Below are positions 30,398 to 40,384 of a DNA stretch of 64,000 bases, piece after piece. The notes under the pieces were generated by a model. It worked only from the letters and a program-made list of their open reading frames with translations. It had not been told where the DNA came from and did not search any database. Each line of letters begins with the position of its first letter. The first letter of the stretch is position 1. The DNA is taken from the NCBI GenBank assembly GCA_963575745.1, contig CAUYUJ010014360.1:277028-341027 (forward strand). Reading direction: 5' to 3'. A program made the translations under genes and the position numbers. The stretch comes from Prorocentrum cordatum. Its lineage: Eukaryota > Sar > Dinophyceae > Prorocentrales > Prorocentraceae.

Positions 30398-31137
30398 TTT
30401 CGACGCTGCGGGGCCCCAGCAGGGCACCGCGCACGCGCGCGCGCAGAGGGAATCAAGTCCTGGGGGACACCCCCCAACGCTGGGATCCCCTGGTCGCCCC
30501 CAACTAATCATCATGTAGCAAGTATGTGGCGGGGCCCCGCAGCATCCCGACGCAAAACGCAGTGGGTTCCGACAGCCCGCGCCACTGGGCAGAGGGACCC
30601 GCCAGGCCCCGCGCCCCGCAGGCGCCGCGAAGCTCTCGGAGCGCCGGTGGGGCCCCCCGTCGACGCTGTCGTCGTCCTCCCAGACGTTGCCCGTCATCTC
30701 TGTTGTTCCGTTGTCGTGGGCTCTGGCACACGGGCAAGCTGCCGCGGTCGCGCCGCCCTTGCGCGAAAGGGATGGCGCCCGCGGCCGACCGGGCGAAGCT
30801 GGCCCTGGAACGCCTGGGCCTCAGCGCGACGTCCAGGCGGGCCAGGACACCTCGAAGACTTCGCGGGGCTTGGGTCGGGGGTTATGTCTAGGCCCCCGCT
30901 GCGAAGGCCCTAGCATGGTCTCGACGCACGCCAAGACTTTTGAACGACTTCCACGGACCCACGCCTGCTGGATGTTGAGGCCTGGGCTTGAAAGCCCCAG
31001 CGTCGCCTCCATGTTGGCCGAGGCTCCTCGACGACAGCGGGGGCCTTGTCATCACCTGCAACATGGGCCTGCACATTAACATCTGAGATAAGAAAGCGGC
31101 TGGCCAGTCGTCTGCCTATGCAACTTTAAACTTCAAA
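30398..31137. repeat. Diverged large tandem repeat, unit 1
   Basis: Unit order: GACGCTGCGGGGCCCCAGCA, GCACCGCGCACGCGCGC, CGTCGACGCTGTCGTCG, GGCAAGCTGCCGCGGTCGC, GCGCGACGTCCAGGCGGGCC, CTTGAAAGCCCCAGCGTCGC and CGACGACAGCGGGGGCC. The same order recurs in units 2-4. Open frames change between units, so it is treated as non-coding or long-dead coding sequence. Confidence 0.8.
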
Positions 31138-31382
31138 ATGGGCTGCGGGGCCTCAGCAAAGCACCGCGCCCGCGCGCGCAAACGGAATTCATGTCTGGGA
31201 GATCCCCCAACGCAACCAACGCCCCCCCCCCCGCACTCCGCAAGAGGGTCGAATCCCGACGCGCCATGCAATAAAGTAACATCCCGTGCCATTGCGAGGA
31301 GGTCCCGCAAAGTCCAGAGCGTCGCATCGCGTCGTCACGAAGCCTTCGGAGGCCCGGGTGGGGGGCCCATCGTCGACGCTCT

Positions 31383-31395
31383 CATCATCATCATC

Positions 31396-31485
<90 letters not shown>
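31383..31485. repeat. (ATC)n microsatellite, about 33 units
   Basis: Near-perfect ATC/CAT triplets. Units 1 and 3 have only TGTCGTCGTCC and TCACCACCATCC at the same place, so the run expanded within unit 2. Confidence 0.95.
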
Positions 31486-31630
31486 CCGACATTGGCCATC
31501 ATCCCTGTTGTTACATTGCCGCGAGCTCTTGCCCTCAAGTGCAAGCTGCCACGACTGCGTCGCCCTTGCTCGCAAGGATGGTCGCCGGACTGGGGGTCGG
31601 CGCGACGTCCAGGCGGGCCGGGGCACCTCT

Positions 31631-31816
31631 AGGACTGACTACCTACCAGACCACCCCAACCCAACCCGAAGGCCCGAATTCGACCCGAATTTCGGGTTGG
31701 GGGGGGTACGGATCCCATGTGTTTTTTCGATGTTCCCCGACCCCCCCCCACTGGAAATCGAGGATAAATTCGGGCCTTCGGGTTGGGTTGGGGTGGTTTG
31801 GTGGGTGGTGAAGGAC
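31631..31816. mobile_element. ACCACCCCAACCCAACCC inverted-repeat element, family F
   Basis: Body 31636-31811 (176 bp). CACCCCAACCCAACCCGAAG, then GCCCGAATT on the left is matched by its inverted copy on the right (AATTCGGGC, then CTTCGGGTTGGGTTGGGGTG). AGGAC at 31631-31635 and 31812-31816 is the target-site duplication. Removing the body and one AGGAC gives CACCTCTAGGACGTTGTGGG, which lines up with CACCTCGAAGACTTCGCGGG of unit 1 and CACCTCGAGAACGCTGCGGG of unit 3: a paralogous empty site. Confidence 0.92.
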
Positions 31817-32519
31817 GTTGTGGGACTCGCGTCAAGGGGATGTCCGTGTTCCCGCTGCGAAAACCCTAGCGTGGTCGAGACGCGAGCCAGGATTCTTGAA
31901 TGACTTCTACGGGCTCACGCTGGGCGGATGTTCAAGCCCAGACTTGAGAGCCCCAGCAAAGCCTCCACGCTGGCCGAGGCTCCTCGACGACAACGGGGGC
32001 CCTTTCATCACCTGTAGCATGCGTCTGTGAATTATCAGCAGGAATAGTAAAGCGACTGGCCAGCTGTTTTCCGATGCAGGTCAGAATTTAGACGTGGACT
32101 GCGGGGCCGGCACCGCGCCCGCGCGAGCAGAGGGGATCATGGTGTTGGGGATCTCCCAACGCAACCAACGCCCACCCGCACCTCGATTTAGAGTCCTAAA
32201 AAAGGATCGGTGCGTGGGGTCTTGGGATCCCGGGATCGTCTTCAAGTAAAAATATTATATTTGAAACGGGTTCCCGCAAAATCCCCGACGCACAGCGCAG
32301 TGAATGTCAAAATCCCGCGCCATTGCGCAGAGGTCCCGCAGAGTCCCGAGCCCCACATCGCGTCGCCACGAAGCCTTCGGAGGCCCGGGTGGGGGGCCCA
32401 TCGTCGACGCCCTCGTCACCACCATCCCCGACATTGGCCATCATCCCTGTTGTTACGTTGCCGCGAGCTCTTGCCCTCAAATGCGAGCTGCCACGACTGC
32501 GCCGCCCTTGCTCGCAAGG

Positions 32520-32946
32520 GTCGGGGACTCACTGACCCGGGTCAATGCAAATCCAGGTTAGTTACCAGGCCTTGCAGAAGCCTGACACAAATCCTGCAAG
32601 ATCCTGCGCCCAAACCCGGGTCAGTGCGAAGGATCCTGCAACATCCTGCAGGATCCTGCGCCCAAGCCCGAGTGCATGCGACCCTGCAATATCCAACACT
32701 CTGGCGGACCCCCGTTTGCATCGACCCCCGTCTCTGGCGGGAGCGGCCAAGAGGGGGGTGTCCAAGAGGGGGGGGTGCAAATCATGACCGGCGGCATGCG
32801 CGCGGCCCAGCGGGGGGGCTAGGGACGCAATGGAATCAGAAGCGGCGCCATGAAATCTGAGGAAATACCATGGCCCCCGCCATGATATCCCCCCCACTCC
32901 CGAGTCATCACCCCCCTCTTTGCCGCTCCCGTCTCTGGAGCCCCGA
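32520..32946. mobile_element. Composite insertion in unit 3
   Basis: Interrupts the continuous text CTTGCTCGCAAGG...GGATGGCGCC seen in the other units. Left half (to about 32720) has GGGTCAATGCAAA facing TTTGCATCGACCCCC and several GGATCCTGCA words, matching 57365-57525. Right half (32725-32930) is the duplicate of 29470-29670. GCAAGG/GAAAGG at the edges may be a target duplication. Confidence 0.6.
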
Positions 32947-33154
32947 AAGGATGGCGCCTGCGCTTGGCCGGGCGACTCGGGCCCTCGAGCGCGGCGGCGC
33001 GACGTCCAGGCAGGCAGGGACACCTCGAGAACGCTGCGGGGCGCACGTCATGGGAGGACGGCCAGGCCCCCTGCGGCGAGGGCCGCCCAAGCATGGTCGA
33101 GGCGTGCGCCGAGGCCCGCGAATGACTTCTGCGACTCGCGCGCGCTGGGTGGAT

Positions 33155-33329
33155 GTCGATCAAGGGGCCCAAGGACACACGCAAACAAATGCACACATAT
33201 CCCAGGATTCCCCCACACTCTCCCACCTTCTCGGGGTTTTCGTCTTCCCCCCCGCTTCCCACATTTTCCCATGTCTTCCTGGGAGTCGACGATTAATGGT
33301 GTCCGTGTGTTGTTTCCCTCCTGAGTTGA
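33155..33329. mobile_element. TCAAGGGGCCC inverted-repeat element, family D copy 2
   Basis: Body 33160-33324 (165 bp) starts TCAAGGGGCCCAAGGACACA and ends CCCTCCTGA. GTCGA (33155-33159) and GTTGA (33325-33329) flank it. Removing it gives GGATGTTGAGCCTCGGACTT, matching GGATGTTGAGGCCTGGGCTT in unit 1, again a paralogous empty site. Confidence 0.88.
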
Positions 33330-33842
33330 GCCTCGGACTTGAGAGCCCCGACGCAGCCTCCATGCTGGCCGAGGCGGACCGACGACAGCGGGGGCCCTGT
33401 CATCCCCTGCATCACGGGCCTGTAAACTCAAAGCCAGAATCGCGAAGCGGCTGGCGAGCCGTATCCTTACTTCGGCGGGACGAAAAGTTCGTCGGAAATG
33501 CGAAGGGCCGAAATCATCTACAGCCGAAATGGGTAGTAGCCTGGGATACATGATTCGAGTGTGAGAACCACTGGGGATTTTGAGGCCTGGATCTGGGAGA
33601 CGGTGAGATAAATCTTTGCCACGTCAAAAGCCATGGGATCATTTCGGTCCCGGATCTAATTATAATTCAAATAGCAGCCCAGGGCCCTGGTGTCGAATTA
33701 TCCCGCCCATGGCAGGGGCCCCAACAAGCTCTTCTTGATCATGTTCTACGGGGGGGAAGGGGGCCGATGCCCTTTTGGCAGGTCTACGGCCCCTTGAAAT
33801 TGAAGGTGAAATGTGGTTCCGCCTTTGTGTGCAGCACAAACT

Positions 33843-34140
33843 TTCGACGTGGGCTGCGGGGCCCCAGCAGGGCACCGCGCCCGCTCGCGCAAAGGGAATC
33901 CATTTGTAGGAGGCACAAAGCAGCCAACGCCCCCACCTCCCGCACTCCCCTGGAATCCTGGAACAAGAGGATCGGTGCGCGAGGCACTGGGATCCCAGGA
34001 TCGTCCCCAATGAATAATGCTATACTTGTGCAGTGTCTAAACGCGGTCCCGCAAAATCCCGACGCTTCGTTGCCGCCTCGTGCGATGGGCGGGTCCGACG
34101 AGGCTTCGCCGTGTTGCCGCCACGTTGCCGGCGAGGTGTC
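33843..34140. repeat. Diverged large tandem repeat, unit 4 (partial)
   Basis: Begins CGACGTGGGCTGCGGGGCCC and follows the unit order through the CACCGCGCCCGCTCGCGC and GCCAACGCCCCC landmarks, then ends. Bases 33546-33842 between units 3 and 4 have no recognisable feature. Confidence 0.7.
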
Positions 34141-34344
34141 GACTCTAGCTGGCACCACGTACGCTGCACCACACGGTTTGCACAACGCAGCTTGCACCAC
34201 GTAGCTGACACATCCACAGTGAAACAACTTACTTCTTGGGGCCAGCGCTGGCTAACATTCGTATCCATATGATTCAATCGCTTCGCTCATTCCGCCGGCC
34301 CATGTTGCATGATCGCTACTGCTTAGCCGTGGGCCCAGGGCCAT

Positions 34345-34490
34345 TGTGGCGCCACCGAGGAGGAGGAAGATGAGGATGGGGAAGGGGAGGGGAGGAGGAG
34401 AAGAGGATGAGAAGGAGAGGAGGAGGATGAAGATAAATATGAGGAGGAGGAGGAGGAGGAGCAGGAAGAGAAAAGGGCGGAGGAGGAAGC
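34345..34490. repeat. (GGA/GAAGA)n tract
   Basis: Purine-rich triplets GGAGGAGGAAGATGAGG and similar, about 145 bp. Bases 34141-34344 hold nothing I can support. Confidence 0.85.
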
Positions 34491-34559
34491 CTCTCGATGG
34501 CATCTTGCGGCGCTCTTGGGGCCAAACAGGGCCGTCGTCCAGATGCTTCTTTGGGAGGC

Positions 34560-35165
34560 CCTGGGGTCTGTTGAGAGGCCGTTCGGGGGCGCCTGGGAGA
34601 CATTTTTGAAGCCTTGTAGGGTCTCTTTTGAGCCTCCTTCGAGCCTCCTGGGGTCTCTTGGGGGTTGTTGGCGGCATCTTGGGCCATCTTGGGGGCCTCT
34701 CGGGGCGTCCTGGGGCCCTCTTGGGGCGGAAGGCTTGAGGTTTCGGTTCGTGGTCCCCATCTTGGGCCCCTCTTGGGGCCGTCTTGGGGCTCTCTGGGGC
34801 CGTCTTGGGCGTCTCTTGGGCCGTCTCGGGGCCCGTTTGGGCTCTCTGAGGGCCTTCTTGGGCGCCTCTTGAGCCGTCTTCGTGCGCTCTTGGGGGCCTC
34901 TTGGGCCGTCTTGTAGCATCGGAAAGCCGAAAATGCGACAAGGCCAAAATCCTTCCAAAACCATCGTAAAATTGATGATTTTGGCCTCTCGGGGCGCTCT
35001 TGTGAGGCCTCTTGGAGGCCACTTGGAGCGTCTTGGCGGCTTCTTGGGCCGTCTTGGGATCATCTTCGGTGTTTTGGAGCGTCCTTTGGGCGTCTCGGGG
35101 GCCTCTTGGGCAGTCTTGGGGGCCTCTTGGGGCCCTTTTGGCGCGCTCTGGGGGGCCTGAGAGGC
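34560..35165. repeat. Degenerate GGGGCCTCTTGGGGCCGTC array
   Basis: Words GGCCTCTTGGGG, GCCGTCTTGGGGC and GCGCTCTTGGGGG at 10-30 bp spacing for 600 bp, interrupted near 34920-34985. This is the reverse complement of the CCCCAAGAGGCC family at 18690-19030. Confidence 0.85.
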
Positions 35166-35277
35166 CGTACCCAGGAGGAAAACCATCTCTGATCCGACCC
35201 TGCCGGGGATCGCCCGGGGTACTTTTCGTCCGGGGACCCCCAGGGGCCGCCCCGCGCGCGCGAACTAGAAATATGAT

Positions 35278-35796
35278 TTAGCAGTTACCGGAGATCTTAG
35301 CACGCCTCTGGCCCGTTGGGCCGGCGAATTCTTTCTCCCGGCGCTGCGACAAGAGGAGAGAAGGAGGGGAAGGAGGGAGGGAGGGGGGGCGCTGGCCTCC
35401 TCGGTGGGCCGTGTCGGACTTCGGGGGAATGGGGGCGCGGTGCTTCGCCGGAGGATGCTCGGCAACGGTGCCCCAGCCCTGTGGGGGCATTGCGACGGAA
35501 GTAGCAACCGAGAGGCAACTGCGGACAGGGGCGCAACGGTGGAAGCAAGGGGCCCCGAGAAACCAGCGAGGCCTCGAGCTGCTGACGGCATCCCCCCCCT
35601 TCTTCCCATCCCACGCGTGATCGAGAGCGCCCTCTCGGCCCTCGAACGCCAACTCCAGCCTCGTGGCTGGGCCTGGGATCAGAAGCCCGGCCGATACCAA
35701 CGCTGCTGTGACGCTCCGGGGGGGGGCCTGACCGCCAGCTGCTCCTCCTTCTTCTCCATCCCTGAGAGAACACGATCGTTGGGGGCGCGCAAACAT
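35278..35796 (-). CDS. Weak candidate coding stretch
   Basis: A minus-strand frame stays open for about 170 codons, including LVSAGLLIPGPATRLELAFE and GREGALDHAWDGKKGGDAV, with mixed composition rather than a homopolymer. No splice sites, start or family could be assigned, and overlapping frames are also open. Treat as a low-confidence exon candidate. Confidence 0.2.
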   Translation of the reverse strand: MFARPQRSCSLRDGEEGGAAGGQAPPRSVTAALVSAGLLIPGPATRLELAFEGREGALDHAWDGKKGGDAVSSSRPRWFLGAPCFHRCAPVRSCLSVATSVAMPPQGWGTVAEHPPAKHRAPIPPKSDTAHRGGQRPPSLPPSPPSLLLSQRREKEFAGPTGQRRAKISGNC

Positions 35797-35803
35797 GGAT
35801 TAG

Positions 35804-35845
35804 CGATCCATGGATTTGGCGCGCGGTCGCCAAATCCATGGATCG
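35804..35845. repeat. Perfect 18-bp hairpin
   Basis: CGATCCATGGATTTGGCG at 35804-35821 faces its exact reverse complement at 35828-35845 across CGCGGT. Each arm contains the self-complementary word ATCCATGGAT. Confidence 0.95.
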
Positions 35846-36294
35846 GGGGAGGCGCCCTCCCCAAAATGCGACCGGCGCCGCGTCGCTCGGCGGCGGAACT
35901 CCGCGCTTTCCCATGGAAGCAGGGCCCGCCGCCAATCCACGCCCCTTGATCCATGCTTGCCGTCGCCTGTCCCCCTAGCGTTGCCCCTGCCTCCCCCTCC
36001 CGTTGGGCGTGGCTGAACGGGGGGGTCATAGATGGGGGGGTCGGAAACGGTCCCCTTTCCTGCCCCTTTCGGGCCCCTCCGGAGCCCCAGGGGGCTCGTT
36101 TGGGTACCGCTTGGGGTACCTTTTTCGGACCACCCTCGCCCCCGCCCCCCCCTTCCCCCCCCTATGTATGACCTCCACATTACGCGACGCCCCCTCCCGT
36201 CTCCCTCCCCGTCCTCCGGGTCTGGGGGCCGCTGGGACCCCAAGTCCTGGCCGCCTCCCGAGCCCGCCGCGCTGCTCCCTCGTGGCACGTCCGG

Positions 36295-36500
36295 CTCCCG
36301 CCCCCCCCCCCCCCCATCCTCGCGCCTCGCTCCTCCTCGCTCCTCCTCGCTCCTTCTCCTCCTCCTCTTCCTCCTCCTCCTCCTCCTCCTCCTCCTCCTC
36401 GCTGCTCGCTGCTCGCTGCTCTTTGCTCGCTGCTCGCTGCTCGCTGCTCGCTCCTCGCTCCTCCTCCTCCTCCTCCTCCTCCTCCTCCTCCTCCTTCGCG
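36295..36500. repeat. (CTC)n and GCTGCTC tract
   Basis: C-run, then CTC triplets, then about ten GCTGCTC/GCTCCTC units, then CTC again. Bases 35846-36294 show no gene I can support. Confidence 0.9.
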
Positions 36501-37069
36501 CCTCGTGTCGGCATCGTCGTCGTCGCCGACGTCGTCATCAACGTCGGCGTCGTTACCGTCGGCATCCTCGGCATCGTGTGCATCGCCGTCGTTGGCGTTC
36601 CCACGCGTGGACCCCTGGATGTCTCGACCCGCTCCCTGGGGCCAGCCCGTCATCCCGAGTCGAACCCTTCCCTCGTGACTTCCCCCCTCGCCCGAGTCGC
36701 TCTTTGACGGTCTCGGGGGCGAAGGGCCCCCCAAGGCCGCAAGCGGTCAAACACCGGCCGTCGTGATTTTCTCGTGGCGCAGACATTTCTGGGCCCCTCG
36801 CCGTGGCCAAGACGCAACGGTGACGTCGATTCGCTGCTGAGATCCTAGGAACCGTGATCTGGCACAATTTCGTATCTCAAAACGCAGCAGTCACGTGGAT
36901 TCGCGGCGTTGGTGTCGCAAGCCTTCTGCTTTGGCACGATTGGAAATATTCAAGCGGGTTGTTTTCAGTGGGACACTTCCCGCAGTGAGTATATTCTGGT
37001 GGGGACCTCTAACGAAGAAGCTTGGAGGGTCTCTTGCAGCATCGTTGACGCGTCTTGGGTTTACAGTGG

Positions 37070-37690
37070 TCCTCCTGCTCCTACTCCTGCTCCTGCTCCT
37101 GCTCCTGCTCCTCCTCCTCCTCCTCCTCCTGCTCCTCGCCAATGGGGCTCGGGGCTCGGCGAGGGCCCCCAGAGGCCGCAAGCGGCCAAAAATCTTATCA
37201 GGATTCCGTGGCTCTGCCAGCGACTCAGCTCGGGCTGAGAGGTCACCCAGAAGGGTGCGACTTTGCCTCGGCGTCGGACTGAACGCTCAGGGACCGCTCC
37301 TCCTCCTCCTCCTCTCTCCTCCTCCTCCTCCTCCTCCTCCTCCTCCTCCTCTCCTCCTCCTCCTCCTCCTCCTCCTCCTTCCTCCCCCTCCTCCTCCCCT
37401 CCTCCTCCTCCTCCTCCTCCTCCTCCTCCTCCTCTTCCTCCTCCTCCTCCCTCCCCTCCTCCTCCTCCTCCTCCTCCTCCTCCTCCTCCTCCTCCTCCTC
37501 CTCCTCCTCTTCCTCCTCCCTCCTCCCTCCTCCCTCCTCCTTCTCGAGGCCTTCTCCTCCTCCTCTCCTCCTCCTCCTCCTCCTCCTCTCCTCCTCCTCC
37601 TCCATCTCGAGGCCTTCTCCTCCTCCCTCCTCCTCCTCCTCCTCCTCCTCCTCCTCTCCTCCTCCTCCTCCTCCTCCTCCTCCTCCTCCC
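37070..37690. repeat. Long polypyrimidine (CTC)n tract
   Basis: Begins with CCTGCTC units (37073-37135), breaks for about 160 bp of mixed sequence, then runs as CTC with CCC/CTT variants from 37296 to 37690. One of the longest triplet tracts in the window. Confidence 0.95.
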
Positions 37691-37816
37691 CTCCGCCCCT
37701 GGCCGGAGCTGCCTAGCACCACGTCGGCCGCGGCGAGGCCCGGCGCCGAGGCAGGGCCCGCGCTGGCGGACAGGTGCGCCGCGGCCAGGGCGGACAGCAG
37801 GAGTCGTCCCGCCATG
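37690..37816 (-). CDS. Candidate first exon with a signal peptide
   Basis: Minus-strand ATG at 37814-37816 opens MAGRLLLSALAAAHLSASAG, then PASAPGLAAADVVLGSSGQG, before the (GGA)n tract. The hydrophobic core and small residues (A-x-A) suit a secretory signal peptide. The rest of the gene would lie beyond the tract at lower coordinates and I could not join it. Confidence 0.35.
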
Positions 37817-38194
37817 GCGGCGGCGAGGGGGGGGGGGGGGGCGCGAGGGGATGGAGGGAGGGGGAGGGGGGGGGGGGACGCGAGGGGGGGCAAGGAAGAG
37901 CTCCTGAGGCCGCGATCCCTCGCACGACACCACTGGAACCGCGCCCCGCCACGGTAGCGGCAGGGGGGGGGGCGGGCGCGAGTGGGCGGGGGGCACGACT
38001 TAGATCTCCGACGATGTGACGTTTGCAGTCCCGGCGTGCTTCCTCGATTGCGGCCTCTGGGGCCCGTTGCTGGGCCCCTGGGGCTGTTATAAATGAAGCC
38101 GGGGCGAAGAACTACCCCGGGCGAAGCGGTCGGGATCTCTGGGGCCGCGGATTGCCACCATCATATCGGCAGATGTTAGGGCACCCAGAGGGGG

Positions 38195-38425
38195 AGGGAC
38201 AGGGGAGGTGGGGGGAAGCGAGTGGTGGAGGAGGAGGGGAGGGGAGGGGACGGGAGGGGGCCACGAGGAGGGGGGGAGGGGAAGCGGAGGGGAAGGGGAG
38301 GGAGGAAGACGCGAGTGGTTGGGGGTGGGGGGAAGGAAAGGCGAGGAGGGGGCACGTAAAAGGATGAGGGAGAGGGGGAGGGGGGGGACGCGAGGGGCGG
38401 GGGGGAAGCTGGAGAAGGAAGGAAG
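38195..38425. repeat. GGGAGGGG-rich tract
   Basis: Irregular GGGGAGGGGAGG-type purine DNA with ACGCGAGTGG/GACGCGAGGGG interruptions. Bases 37817-38194 are mixed G-rich sequence with no gene call. Confidence 0.85.
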
Positions 38426-38569
38426 GGGACTACTGAGGCCACGATCCCTCGTAAAAAACAATGGGATCGCGCTCCCGAGGCCACGATCTCTCGTTAAAAG
38501 CGATAGATCCGCGTCCCGAGCTTCCAAGCGTCCCGAGCTTCCAAGACGGCTCATGCAGGCAAACCGGGT

Positions 38570-38960
38570 TCCCAAAATGGCCCAACATGCACCGAACACG
38601 GGCCAAGATGACCCAAAGCCGGCCGAATATGGTCTCAAGGCGGCCCAAGATGCCTCCAAGAGGGCCCAACAGGGCCACAAGAAGACCTCCAACAGGGCCA
38701 GAAGACGCCAACATAAGTGACTCTTCTTGGGCTTTTGCCTGATTTTAGCACTCTCGCCTTTTCGGGCTTCCGTCAGCTCAAAACGAAGCCTGCGCGATGG
38801 CCCCAAGACGACCCAAGAGGCTCACACGAGGTTCCAAAGATGGCCCAATGGGACCTCACGAGGGCCCTGGAGGCACCCAGGACGGCCCCAGGACGGCCCA
38901 AGAGAGCCTCCCGTGGGACCCAAGACGGCGATAGAAGGCCCTTCGGCTGGCCAAGGCGAC
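38570..38960. repeat. Degenerate GGCCCAAGATGCCTCC array
   Basis: GGCCCAAGATG, GGCCCAACAGGGCC, GGCCCCAGGACGG and CCCAAGAGAGCC words at 12-30 bp spacing. Same family and orientation as 18690-19030. Confidence 0.75.
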
Positions 38961-38974
38961 TACAAGACGGACGC

Positions 38975-39395
38975 GAGGGGACGGGGGAGGGGGAGGGGAG
39001 GGGAAGAGAGAGGGGATGGGGAGGGAGGGGTGGGGGAGGGAGAGGGGAGGGGCGGGGGAGGGAGAGGGGAGGGAGAGGGGGGGGGAGAGGAGGGGAGGGG
39101 AAGAGAGAGGGGAGGGGGAAGAAGGGGTGGGGGAGGGCAGGGGAAGAGAGGGGAGATGGGAGGCCGGCGCCGCCCCCGGCGAGCGCGGGCTGGATCCGAG
39201 AGTGTGGACGCTCAGGGGCGGTCGTCGGGGCGAGGGGGCTCCTCCATCCTTCTCCTGCCGCCTTCTCTGCCTCCTCTTCCTCCTTCTCCTCCTCTTCCTG
39301 AGTCCACTCTCCTCCTGCCAATCATCCCTCATTCTCCTCCTCCTCCTCCTCCTCCTCCTCCTCCTCCTCCTCCTCCTCCTCCTCCTCCACCGCCT
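38975..39395. repeat. GGGGAGGG tract followed by (CTC)n tract
   Basis: GAGGGGAGGGGAAGAGAG-type purine DNA (38975-39165), an 80-bp mixed island, then CTC triplets (39240-39390, 17 perfect units at 39335-39388). The strand bias flips within 200 bp. Bases 39396-39840 are G-rich then mixed, with no gene call. Confidence 0.85.
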
Positions 39396-39839
39396 CCTCC
39401 CCAGCTGGGCGGCAAGGCGGACGGGGCGAGGGACGCACGGGCGGAGGGCGTGCGGAGTGGGGCGCGGATGGGGATGCGGAGGGGGACGGGGAGAAGGGGC
39501 AACGAGAGGGCGGGCGAACGGGGGGAGGAGGCGGGTCAGGGGGAAGGGAGACCACCAAGGGGGGAGGGGGCGGGGGGGGGGGGCGCTCTGCGCGAGCACG
39601 AACGCGCCCTGCAGAGGCCACTACCACCGACATACCAAGATCCTGTCCAACGGCACCCCTTCAGCACCACGAGTCGCCGCCAACACCACCACTACTACTG
39701 CCGTCCCCGAAAGAACCACCGCCCTCCCAGGCGCCACGCTGACGTCAGCCATCCATGCAAACTTTGGTGCATGCCGTCCATCCCTCCTGTGTTGAAGTTC
39801 TCGCTTGGATAAAACGTTGCTGCGCGCCCAGAACTCGAG

Positions 39840-39995
39840 GGACACCCAAACTCCTCGGGAGCTCTCATCCCAGGATGGCCCTGGAGACCGCCAGGATGCC
39901 CCCAAGATGCCCCCAAAACAGCCCTCATAAGACCTCAAGATGCTCTTAAGAGACCGCGAAGAGGCCCCGAGGAAGCACTCCAGGTGACCCCAAGA
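39840..39995. repeat. Degenerate CCCCCAAGATGCC array
   Basis: GGATGCCCCCAAGATGCCCC, ACCTCAAGATGCTC and AGAGGCCCCGAGGAAGC words. Member of the CCAAGA family. Confidence 0.6.
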
Positions 39996-40074
39996 AGCCT
40001 CCACGAACCTTCTTGTCCACGAAAGCCAGCTCGGTAGCGGGATGGGGCGAAAACCACTCGCTGTCGGTGCCATG

Positions 40075-40165
40075 ACAGGTGCATGTGTCTGCACGCATGC
40101 GCATGAGCACGCACACACACGTGCACACATACGTTTCCAGAGTCACAGTTCACTTCACATGTGCG
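40075..40165. repeat. (CA)-rich GTGCATG/CACACACG stretch
   Basis: Alternating purine-pyrimidine words such as GCACGCACACACACGTGCAC. Confidence 0.7.
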
Positions 40166-40169
40166 TGCA

Positions 40170-40348
40170 GGTGCACGTGCGACCGTGCAGTCATAATTAC
40201 GCAGGTGCCGGTGCAAGGCATACCTGGCGCCCTGGTGACCCTCAGCCTGACCGGACGAGCGCGGTGCTCGGGCCAAGGGCGGCTTCTCCTCCACGCACCC
40301 CAGCCCTTGGTTCTCGCAGCACCACTTCTTCTTGTCGTCCGACCAGGC
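40170..40348 (-). CDS. Exon-like segment with a Cys-rich WS-K-K-WCC module
   Basis: Minus strand after a GAGCCAG acceptor (40349) reads AWSDDKKKWCCENQGLGCVE then EKPPLARAPRSS and, further on, RNYDCTVA. Modules of the form W-S-x-x-K-x-x-W-C-C-x5-G-C recur, to my recollection, in many predicted dinoflagellate proteins; I have not verified this. A related module lies at 58005-58080. Flanking exons were not found. Confidence 0.45.
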
Positions 40349-40384
40349 CTGGCTCCGATTGAACGAGGATGGGGCAACACTGCC

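Larger units (their letters stand above)
31138..32097. repeat. Diverged large tandem repeat, unit 2
   Basis: Same landmark order as unit 1, with two additions: an (ATC)n run at 31383-31485 and the inverted-repeat element at 31636-31811. Confidence 0.8.
32098..33545. repeat. Diverged large tandem repeat, unit 3
   Basis: Same landmark order as units 1 and 2, but lengthened by a composite insertion (32520-32946) and a family D element (33160-33324). Confidence 0.8.
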
